Origin: Branchiostoma floridae
Taxonomy: Eukaryota; Chordata; Leptocardii; Amphioxiformes; Branchiostomatidae
Length of the DNA stretch: 64,000 nucleotides
Assembly (NCBI RefSeq): GCF_000003815.2
Contig: NC_049994.1
Coordinates: 11,347,736-11,411,735, forward strand
Reading direction: 5' to 3'
The first letter of the stretch is position 1. Each line of letters begins with the position of its first letter. Made by a program: the position numbers and the translations under genes. Of this stretch, positions 40,401-44,212 are shown in pieces. Below the pieces are notes generated by a model. That model saw only the letters and a program-made list of their open reading frames with translations. It was not told the origin of the DNA and searched no databases.

Positions 40401-41364
40401 GCGTGGGAAGGGGTATGGCTGAAATATGCTGTATTTGCTCTTAAGCAAATGTCGGCCTTTCTAGTTAAAAATACTTTTTTTGCAACAAATAATCACAAAG
40501 GGCAATGGAAATAGACTAAATTCATTCATTTAGATGGTTTTTGATGAAAAAATACCAGGTAGTTACAAATTTTAAGGGAAAATTAGCTTGTTATTATTGA
40601 TTTGGCCATTTGGTCCGCCATCTTGGATTTTGGGCTGATGACGTCATCAAATTAGCATAATTTATGCATATGTAATTATGAAAGATACGTTAAATAATAT
40701 AACATTTTATTTATGTAACAAAATCGCAGTAATATAGCAAATAAATGTGAAAAATACATAGTTACAACCAAAAATAGTGATTTTTGGCAAAACTGCCTGT
40801 CAACAAACGGTTGCCATGGCAACAAGAAATAAGGGAAAATTTGTCAAACTTCGTAAAGTTGTTGCCAACAATATTTTAGGAAAACTCACCAAATTTGGTG
40901 GCTCTAGCGTAAGCCGTTCTGGCGTTATAGGACATCGAAGTTAGCGCGGGCCTCAAAAGCCCCCCCCCCCCGGTCTGAATAGGGTTAAATGACTTAAACT
41001 GGAATAATCTAAGGTAAACAAGGACCACTCATTCATTGCTTGAAAGCTAAGAGGATCTGTAAATTTGTAGATTTTTTGGCACTGTACACCACGCATAACA
41101 GTCTAAAGTCCAAGGACGTATATTCAATTTTCTTCGTAATTTCAACTCTCTTGGTGAGCCCCGTGCAATTATAAAGACTACAATCTTTTGGTCTGAAAAT
41201 AATCTAATACTATCCCATTAAACTCCTAAAAAAACAACCTGTATATATACAGTATAATTATATAGAAGTGGCTAAGATTTGCACTTACCATATATCCAAG
41301 CTCCTGTCAGGTACAGTAAAATACCAAGAAATGTCAGCGTCCGGTACGGAAATGTCCGCCACAT
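18537..41364 (-). CDS. Mosaic Cys-loop ligand-gated ion channel: 3x(CUB-LDLa-Frizzled-Kringle)-Sushi-pLGIC
   Basis: The visible coding exons are 41364-41289, 36380-36150, 35397-35245, 34692-34549, 34182-33936, 33779-33658, 33432-33338, 32666-32439, 31873-31721, 31197-31054, 30702-30480, 30126-30005, 29830-29736, 29272-29131, 28768-28662, 28231-28096, 27651-27517, 27200-27081, 26527-26364, 25693-25510, 25238-25011, 23622-23446, 23067-22943, 22471-22427, 22139-22030, 21624-21548, 21301-21078, 20449-20230, 19633-19474 and 18852-18537. Every junction has GT/AG borders and matching phase except 33338 to 32666, where one half-kringle exon (phase 0 to 1) is missing and the N-gap lies. They sum to 4,703 nt. 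Adding 142 nt, the length of the paralogous exon, gives 1,614 residues. Approximate order: signal peptide 1-25, cassette 1 26-403, cassette 2 404-772, cassette 3 773-1130, Sushi 1131-1189, ligand-binding domain 1190-1383, M1-M4 to the end. It is predicted to be a plasma-membrane, probably cation-selective, channel subunit with a giant adhesive N-terminus. No named orthologue is recognised. Confidence 0.88.
19190..19420 (+). mobile_element. Non-LTR retrotransposon (LINE) 3'-end fragment
   Basis: The plus strand encodes [13 protein letters not shown] followed by an Ala/Arg-rich stretch and a stop. This GRP-x-x-RW motif is typical of the C-terminus of LINE ORF2-type proteins. It ends in GGCAGGCAGG repeats. 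It lies antisense in the intron between the M3 and M4 exons, and the rest of the element is absent. Confidence 0.7.
19474..19633 (-). CDS. Exon: M3 and start of the intracellular loop
   Basis: Phase 1 entry and phase 2 exit. It encodes M3 ([20 protein letters not shown]) followed by [20 protein letters not shown]. The N-x-H-x-R and MPxWxxxxFL motifs are those found right after M3 in nicotinic receptor subunits. Confidence 0.93.
19780..19915 (-). mobile_element. Partial SINE copy
   Basis: It shares AATGACCC, GAAGTGTGACGTCAGCAA and CAAAGGTGC blocks, in order, with the SINE at 15280-15545. The tRNA-like head is not preserved. It lies in an intron of the channel gene. Confidence 0.5.
20230..20449 (-). 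CDS. Exon: M1 and pore-lining M2
   Basis: It encodes the pre-M1 [12 protein letters not shown]1 ([17 protein letters not shown]), the short M1-M2 link DNGDRLS and M2 ([19 protein letters not shown]), then [13 protein letters not shown]. Against nicotinic receptors, position -1' is Asp (usually Glu), 0' Arg, 2' Ser, 9' Leu and 20' Asp. There is no inserted Pro at -2' as in anion channels, so cation selectivity is predicted. The M2-M3 link matches the P-x-S-x-x-x-P-x-x-G pattern. Phase 0 entry, phase 1 exit. Confidence 0.95.
20630..20855. mobile_element. MITE, family 'TTCACCTTTATCC' (well preserved copy)
   Basis: The left end AACGCTGGTTCACCTTTATC and the right end GATAAAGGTGAACTAGCGTT are inverted complements. 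Inner blocks GTGACC...GTCCGTTG and CAACGGATAAAGGTCACC also pair. Related to the diverged copy at 249-463. Confidence 0.8.
21078..21301 (-). CDS. Exon: ligand-binding domain with the Cys loop
   Basis: The Cys loop reads [15 protein letters not shown]: two cysteines separated by exactly 13 residues with the FPFD apex, the hallmark of eukaryotic pentameric ligand-gated channels. Downstream are [11 protein letters not shown] at the loop B position and [10 protein letters not shown] near loop C. Loop B lacks the nicotinic Trp, and no vicinal Cys-Cys pair is present in loop C. Four further cysteines occur. Phase 1 entry, phase 0 exit. Confidence 0.93.
21548..23067 (-). CDS. Four exons: N-terminal part of the ligand-binding domain
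   Basis: Exons are 23067-22943, 22471-22427, 22139-22030 and 21624-21548. In order they give an N-terminal helix-like segment ([18 protein letters not shown]), strands [15 protein letters not shown] and [10 protein letters not shown], the conserved [11 protein letters not shown] (family consensus W-x-D-x-R-L-x-W-x-P), [10 protein letters not shown] (VWxPD position) and HDGEIIWAF (G-x-x-x-W strand before the Cys loop). The tiny 45-nt exon is phase 0-0. The Trp of nicotinic loop D is replaced by Ser (DVSIEL). The 21624 acceptor was chosen because the nearer AG at 21620 would create a stop. Confidence 0.88.
22597..22853. mobile_element. Hairpin element copy with extended terminal inverted repeats
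   Basis: It opens with the family start GGTTAGACATCCAGGTGATA. TCATTTCACATGATACTA with AAACGAAACACGCCCC pairs with GGGCGTGTTTCGTTTAGTAC and ATCATGTGAAATGA. Inside are GATACTCAAGCAACTGGATA and ATATCCAGTTGCTTGAGTAA. Intronic. Confidence 0.75.
23446..23622 (-). CDS. Exon: Sushi (CCP) domain joined to the channel
   Basis: Phase 1-1 exon. It contains the four Sushi cysteines ([25 protein letters not shown]), [15 protein letters not shown] and the conserved Trp in [10 protein letters not shown]. The acceptor at 23623 was preferred over an AG nearer the donor because only the former includes the first Cys and keeps phase. The exon splices directly into the ligand-binding domain (LPECIE|DKRTQ). Confidence 0.92.
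23990..24050. repeat. 15-bp minisatellite, about four copies
   Basis: The unit CCCACTGCCCGCCAC is repeated in perfect or near-perfect tandem in the intron between the Sushi and Kringle 3 exons. Confidence 0.9.
24060..24900. repeat. AT-rich repeated intronic sequence
   Basis: Several copies of ATTATGCAAATTAGTATC with a palindromic TTGCATAATTAATTATG occur at 24140-24230, with looser copies to 24600. Two direct repeats follow with AAGGTATGGGGTCG at about 24652 and 24770. This looks like a decayed transposon; no coding was seen. Confidence 0.6.
25011..25238 (-). CDS. Exon: Kringle 3 (complete in one exon)
   Basis: Phase 1-1, 228 nt. It contains six cysteines in kringle order ([36 protein letters not shown]), GNGRNYRG at the start and the [13 protein letters not shown] core. 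Cassettes 1 and 2 split the kringle over two exons, but this one is uninterrupted. Confidence 0.95.
25270..25425. mobile_element. Hairpin element copy
   Basis: It shares GACATCCAGGTCATAAGATA, AAAAATCAGTTACTCA, GACGAAAGATC, AAACGTCTGACTGTTTCC and TTGCTTGAGTAACTGATTTT with the other copies of the CAAGCAACTGGATATG family. Confidence 0.7.
25510..26527 (-). CDS. Two exons: Frizzled cysteine-rich domain 3
   Basis: Exons 26527-26364 and 25693-25510 (phase 1/0/1). The first gives [12 protein letters not shown] and a PNFLQH motif. The second gives [30 protein letters not shown] and [11 protein letters not shown], matching the FZ pattern C-x-x-F-x-C-x-x-x-x-P-x-C and PCR-x-x-C. The intron lies after CHPQ, a position different from FZ1 and FZ2. 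Confidence 0.87.
25860..26110 (-). mobile_element. Possible tRNA-related SINE
   Basis: On the minus strand GGTCGTGAGTTCGATCC resembles a tRNA B box, followed by a non-coding body. No clear A box was found. Confidence 0.35.
26613..26745. mobile_element. Repeat element, 'GGTTAGATATCCAG' family B
   Basis: It shares GAAGGTTAGAYATCCAG, ACAATATTCAAAT, TCACTCGAAACGT and GATTGAATGGTATTT-like blocks with a copy at 32909-33090. It is related at its start to the hairpin family but has a different interior. Confidence 0.6.
27081..27200 (-). CDS. Exon: LDL receptor class A domain 3
   Basis: One phase 1-1 exon of 120 nt. It contains six cysteines ([28 protein letters not shown]) and the calcium-cage signature [16 protein letters not shown]. 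It joins directly to FZ3 (EDCACEAIP). Confidence 0.95.
27517..28768 (-). CDS. Three exons: CUB domain 3 (divergent)
   Basis: Exons 28768-28662, 28231-28096 and 27651-27517. [18 protein letters not shown] and RKCRWTIS form the first Cys pair. [16 protein letters not shown] follows, then [11 protein letters not shown] (the C-x-Y-D-x-V-x-V-x-D/G motif) and GKYCGHDQP with DFNATFSTI. The SPNYPxxY motif present in CUB1 and CUB2 is lost. An extra phase 0 intron after WTIS distinguishes it from the two-exon CUB1 and CUB2. Confidence 0.82.
28826..28925. mobile_element. Small MITE with ACACGTAAAATA ends
   Basis: GAACACGTAAAATACCTCCA at the left pairs with ACTTATTTTACGTGTT at the right. The interior GGTCATTCCATGATCAAG is shared with the copy at 35985-36075. 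Confidence 0.7.
29131..29830 (-). CDS. Two exons: Kringle 2 (first Cys replaced by Ser)
   Basis: Exons 29830-29736 and 29272-29131 (phase 1/0/1). The first encodes [11 protein letters not shown] and EVCLDWKEI, the second [17 protein letters not shown] and SLCGVPACG. The residue equivalent to kringle Cys1 is Ser (DSYNG against DCFNG in Kringle 1), so the outer Cys1-Cys6 bond cannot form and the last Cys is unpaired. Confidence 0.88.
30005..30702 (-). CDS. Two exons: Frizzled cysteine-rich domain 2
   Basis: Exons 30702-30480 and 30126-30005 (phase 1/2/1). [43 protein letters not shown], then [17 protein letters not shown] and [11 protein letters not shown]. This matches the FZ layout: CxxIP, C-x-x-Y-x-x-x-x-x-PN, FxCxxxxPxC, P-C-x-x-x-C. 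The second exon has the same length (122 nt) as its FZ1 counterpart, with about 32 of 41 residues identical by eye. Confidence 0.93.
31054..31197 (-). CDS. Exon: LDL receptor class A domain 2
   Basis: 144 nt, phase 1-1, the same length as LDLa1. Six cysteines occur, with the calcium motif [16 protein letters not shown]. It has a long first loop ([17 protein letters not shown]). Confidence 0.95.
31721..32666 (-). CDS. Two exons: CUB domain 2
   Basis: Exons 32666-32439 and 31873-31721. [39 protein letters not shown], then [23 protein letters not shown] and GFNATF. All four CUB cysteines are present. Phase 1 throughout. Confidence 0.95.
32808..32907. other. Assembly gap (100 N) where half of Kringle 1 should be
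   Basis: 100 N of unknown true size between the Kringle 1 first-half exon (33338-33432) and CUB2 (starts 32666). The remaining sequence on both sides lacks a YCRNP...WCY-type exon. Confidence 0.97.
32909..33090. mobile_element. Repeat element family B, second copy
   Basis: It begins at the gap edge with GAAGGTTAGACATCCAG and contains ACAATATTCAAATGTCT, GATGTCACTCGAAACGTACG and GATTGAATTGTATTTGAAT, collinear with 26613-26745. Such repeats probably hindered assembly here. Confidence 0.6.
33338..33432 (-). CDS. Exon: first half of Kringle 1
   Basis: 95 nt, phase 1 entry and phase 0 exit, identical in length to the paralogous Kringle 2 exon. It encodes [17 protein letters not shown] and [13 protein letters not shown], holding Cys1 and Cys2. 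The donor is GTAAGT. Its partner exon is missing from the assembly. Confidence 0.92.
33475..33600. repeat. CGCGGT-rich repeat
   Basis: Several inverted or direct TTCGCGGT and CCGCGAA blocks (TTTTCGCGGTG, GCGAAAACCGCGAACATAAA, CCACCGCGAACATTTC) form a palindromic non-coding element in an intron. Confidence 0.55.
33658..34182 (-). CDS. Two exons: Frizzled cysteine-rich domain 1
   Basis: Exons 34182-33936 and 33779-33658 (phase 1/2/1). [42 protein letters not shown], then [17 protein letters not shown] and [11 protein letters not shown]. It has about eight more residues than FZ2 before CSHPE. Confidence 0.93.
34300..34441. repeat. GT/GC microsatellite
   Basis: Long GTGTGT runs with an internal CGCGCG block. 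Spurious Cys-Val reading frames arise from it. It lies in the intron between LDLa1 and FZ1. Confidence 0.95.
34549..34692 (-). CDS. Exon: LDL receptor class A domain 1
   Basis: 144 nt, phase 1-1. [21 protein letters not shown] and the [16 protein letters not shown] signature. Ca2+-binding acidic residues are all present. Confidence 0.95.
34902..35190. mobile_element. Hairpin element copy with internal insertion
   Basis: It begins GATGAAGGTTAGGCATACAG and contains CAATTACTCATTGACAAG, CACTAACGAAAGATAACGG, GAAACGTCTGACCGTTCC and ATATCCAGTTGTTTGA near the end. It is longer than its relatives because of AT-rich intervening sequence. Confidence 0.65.
35245..36380 (-). CDS. Two exons: CUB domain 1
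   Basis: Exons 36380-36150 and 35397-35245. [39 protein letters not shown], then [20 protein letters not shown] and GFKATF. It is phase 1 at every border. The phase 1 entry matches the signal-peptide exon at 41289-41364. Confidence 0.95.
35723..35820. mobile_element. 98-bp MITE with 25-bp terminal inverted repeats
   Basis: ACTGGTTCACATTGCACTGC and GCAGTACAATGTGAACCAGT are inverted complements with one mismatch. The inner CGATAATTG... region is unpaired. Intronic within CUB1. Confidence 0.85.
35985..36075. mobile_element. Small MITE, second copy of the ACACGTAAAATA family
   Basis: It shares CTAGATCATTCCGTGATCAA, CAGACATCGGAAATTTGGAG and TATTTTACGTGTTTTCAAGA with 28826-28925; the left terminal repeat is degraded. 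Confidence 0.6.
36410..36540. mobile_element. Hairpin element copy (partial)
   Basis: GATGAAGGTTAGACATCCAG at the left, and TACGTTTCGGATAGAATCC and CTTTCGTCAGTGACAA at the right, match the hairpin family in both orientation blocks. It starts 30 bases upstream of the CUB1 exon. Confidence 0.65.
37240..37960. repeat. About 162-bp tandem repeats inside the Helentron-like element
   Basis: The block CTGTACCCTGGTATTACAAC recurs at intervals of 162-164 bases (about 37397, 37559, 37723, 37885), with a diverged first unit near 37250. Preceded by a (TTTC)n microsatellite at 37190-37217. The open reading frames seen are repeat artefacts. Confidence 0.9.
37900..39180. repeat. About 600-bp diverged tandem duplication inside the Helentron-like element
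   Basis: Blocks CAATCAGCGAAGAGGA, GGCTAAT(T)GATATTCATAAGC, GCATTTTAGACTATT, ATAATCGCAGCAGTCACTTA and TTCGCTGCGC occur twice in order, at about 38115-38450 and 38740-39200. The matching copy at 47-50 kb has the same internal duplication. Confidence 0.8.
41289..41364 (-). CDS. First coding exon (signal peptide) of the mosaic channel
   Basis: ATG at 41364-41362, 25 codons plus one base, then the donor G|GTAAGT. The peptide begins MWRTFPYR and has the hydrophobic core [17 protein letters not shown], a good signal peptide. Its phase 1 exit fits the phase 1 entry of the CUB1 exon 4.9 kb away, giving IYASEASCG. A splice-acceptor-like TTCTATAG at about 41388 suggests a 5' UTR intron further upstream. 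The assignment rests on phase, signal-peptide character and the absence of a better candidate. Confidence 0.72.
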
Positions 41365-41609
41365 TCTCCAGGATAGGTATGGAATCCCTATAGAACAGAT
41401 TAACAATTTTCAGCCAGGCTACAACTACATAATCAGTCATCAAACGTATTTTAAGATAGATATATGCAGGCGCATTCGAGAACTTCAAATACTTCCTCTA
41501 CCTGTGAAACGTACTGATGTGTTTCGTATCCTTTGTCATGTATTACGCAACAGATACGTCCATAAAGGCAGTAAACAAGGCAAGGAAAACTTTAACATAT
41601 TGCTTTAAG

Positions 41610-42567
41610 TTAACCCTATTCAGACCGGGGGGGAGGGGGGCTTTTGAGGCCTGCGCCAACTTTGATGTTCTATAACGCCAGAACGGCTTACGCTAGAGCC
41701 ACCAAATTTGGTGAATTTTCCTAAAATATTGTTGGCAACAATTTCACGAAGTTTGACAAATTTTCCATTTTTTTCGTGTTGCCATGGCAACCCTTTGTTG
41801 ACAGGCTGTTTTGCCAAAAATCACTATTTTTGGTTCTAATAATGTATTTTTCACATGTATTTGCTATATTACTGCTATTTTGTTACATAAATAAAATCTT
41901 ATATTATTTAGCATATCTTTCATAATTATGTATGCATAAATTATGCTAATTTGATGACGTCATCAGCCCAAAATCCAAGATGGCGGACCGTAGGGCCAGA
42001 TCAAGAATAACAAGCTAATTATCCCTTAAAATTTGTAACTACCTGGTATTTTTTCATCAAAAACCATCTAAATGAATGAATTGAGTCTATTTCCATTGCC
42101 CTTTGTGATTATTTGTTGCAAAAAAAGTATTTTTAAAAATTCATGGTGGTGGATATAATATGGCGGAGCCCAACTGGTATCTTAGATGTGCATGACGTCA
42201 TTTTATGACGTCATTTTGACGTCATTGATGTTGCTATTGGCAACGCAAGTCGTAATAGACATTATTATTCTGTTATCTGCACTTGTTGTTACATTTTTGT
42301 AGAATAACTTGAAGTTTTCTGAGAATACCCTTTTTTCATGGGTCCGGCCAATATAATCAAATTGATGACGTCATAATTACGTCATCTTACGTCAAAGTAA
42401 CGTCAAACGTCAAATACTTGTCAGATATTATGTTGATATCATGTCCTGAAAATTTGGTGGCCCTACAACACGTCGTTTTAGAGTTATAGGACTTCAAAGT
42501 GGAGGGCCTCAAAAGCCCCCCCCCCCGGTCCAGGGATGACCAAAGAAGCCCGGTCTGAATAGGGTTA
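41610..42567 (+). mobile_element. piggyBac-type MITE, uninterrupted copy
   Basis: TTAACCCTATTCAGACCGGG at the left and CCCGGTCTGAATAGGGTTAA at the right, about 950 bp between the TTAA sites. It contains repeated TGACGTCA-like blocks and G/C homopolymer runs near the ends. It lies about 250 bp upstream of the channel's signal-peptide exon, so it is in or near its 5' UTR or promoter. Confidence 0.88.
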
Positions 42568-44212
42568 AAGAAGGAAGTAAAATAAGACTACTATTGTTGA
42601 ATTTTCAACACATTAAGCCACTATGTGAGATGCATGCAAAAAAGGACATATCCTTTCATAGCATAGATTTATTGCAAATTCCTGCCTGAGGGCTAATAAT
42701 TGCAAGTGATATGAAAGGGGATAGCCAAATATTAATGGAGATGGCAATTCTTTACTCTTGCACGCTCTGAATTCTAGTTTGTAGGGTTCGAATTCGTTTT
42801 CTTAGACAGTGGAAGACGAAAGAACCAACTTAACAAACATAACGTACCTGTCGATCAGAACGTAATCCCGAGAGTTTCCGAGAGCATGGCGATGACTTCA
42901 AGCGACCTCCTATTCCTGTCCTTATTTAGCTAACAATCATGGGATTTCACTGTCAAACGCTGACAAATCCCCTTGAGAATAAATCAAAATCCTTACTATA
43001 CTTCGGGTTTTCCCTAAATCTAGTTTTCATATGACAAAGATGTAAAAAAATCAAATTAGTAGGCTTTTAAGGGTGTGCCGTAACCTGACATTAGCCCATT
43101 TGAGAGACCGTTAGGCTAATCTGATTTTGACCTTTCAAGGCCAAAGTGTTTCTTAATAGTGAATAATAGCCACAAACACTAAGTCTATGTCAGGTTCCAG
43201 GCCATATTTCAAGATTGTCATGATGAATATCTTTTTCTTTCATCAACTGTTATTGTAGCGGAAAATAGCCTATGAAAGAGTAGTCTAAATCTGTTGTTAC
43301 TGTTGGTAGTATGCTGATCAAGACAAACTCAGAAGGATTCTAAGCTAATGTTTTGCCCCTTTAATTGACCCTGACTTTCTGCACATCTAAGTGCCTTGTC
43401 TCTAAAACAGCTCGTGGGAAAGTGGCTGTCTTTTAATAATTAATGTCTTTGGATAGGCATGGGGTCAATTCTGTGATCTTTGTATATTTTAGACTTTGGA
43501 TCAGGATCCTGAATATTTGTCATGGCCTCCACACGTCAATCAAAATGGTACTCTTCGGACGACTATCATTCCTGATCTCTTTCATAATCTTTGTCTATCT
43601 AAAGTGAAGTGAAGTTACAAGGCAGCTGTAGAAAGTGTTAGATATATTTGAAAATTTGAAACTTTATAAGATATTAGTGCTTCTTTAAAAAGATTGCTAG
43701 ATTAAACCAGAGTTGCAAACCAGAGTTGCAAAGTTTAGTACTAAAATCTAGTAGCAGGCACATGTTGCAATGTAGACATATCTGGATAAAGCAAACATCA
43801 GTTACTAGTAATTACCTCGAGCTCAGTTAAATGTAAGAGAAGCTGCGAAAGTAACAGGTACATGTATTTGTATGTTATGAAATATAATAATTGTTTGTAG
43901 ATACATTGCTTGTTTCTATGTCTGATATTGGTTATCAAGTTGTTAATAGGGTTGAATACTTATCAAATGCCTAGTAAAATGTATCCAGAGTAATCAGTTG
44001 TAATGTATTTTACACCCACCATCTCAAATTTGTCATACGTTATCTCTAAAAGTACGACTTAATTAGATTTTGATTATTTGGTCAGATTCCTACTATATGC
44101 ACTGTAAATGTTTAGATGGGTGATGCTCCTCAGAACAGCCCTTAAGAAAATGAATCTGATCTGAAAAAGACTGATCTGTTTTACACAGACTTTTATGATC
44201 ATTTGACGTTGT
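42568..44212. other. Intergenic region, nothing recognised
   Basis: AT-rich DNA between the channel gene's 5' side and the C1q gene's 3' end. No exon or structured repeat was seen. It may include the channel gene's promoter and untranslated exons. Confidence 0.5.

Larger units (their letters stand above)
37143..40464 (+). mobile_element. Helitron/Helentron-like non-autonomous element, copy 1
   Basis: It shares its whole 3.3-kb length, inverted, with 47077-50397. The 5' end TATTTCAGCCATACATAG forms a hairpin with TATGGTGAAATA. The inverse GTATGGCTGAAATA recurs about 50 bases before the 3' end, followed by a palindrome TTTGCTCTTAAGCAAA and the terminus CTAG. Asymmetric inverted repeats, a 3' hairpin and a CTRR-type end are Helitron/Helentron features. 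No Rep or helicase ORF is present. It lies in the first intron of the channel gene. Confidence 0.7.
36706..40988 (-). mobile_element. piggyBac-type MITE carrying a nested 3.3-kb element
   Basis: TTAA target sites (36706-36709 and 40985-40988) flank termini CCCTATTCAGACCGGG and CCCGGTCTGAATAGGG. The outer parts (36710-37140 and 40465-40984) match, in inverted order, the uninterrupted MITE at 41610-42567. The middle is a separate element. TTAA duplication and 5'-CCC termini are the hallmarks of piggyBac superfamily elements. No transposase is encoded. Confidence 0.85.

Noticed and set aside
18537-41364. Several adjacent genes (a CUB/LDLa/FZ/Kringle gene plus a channel gene) in place of one
   Set aside because: All exons are on one strand in phase continuity, only one signal peptide and one terminal stop were found, and the channel part has no start of its own. 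RNA evidence would still settle it.
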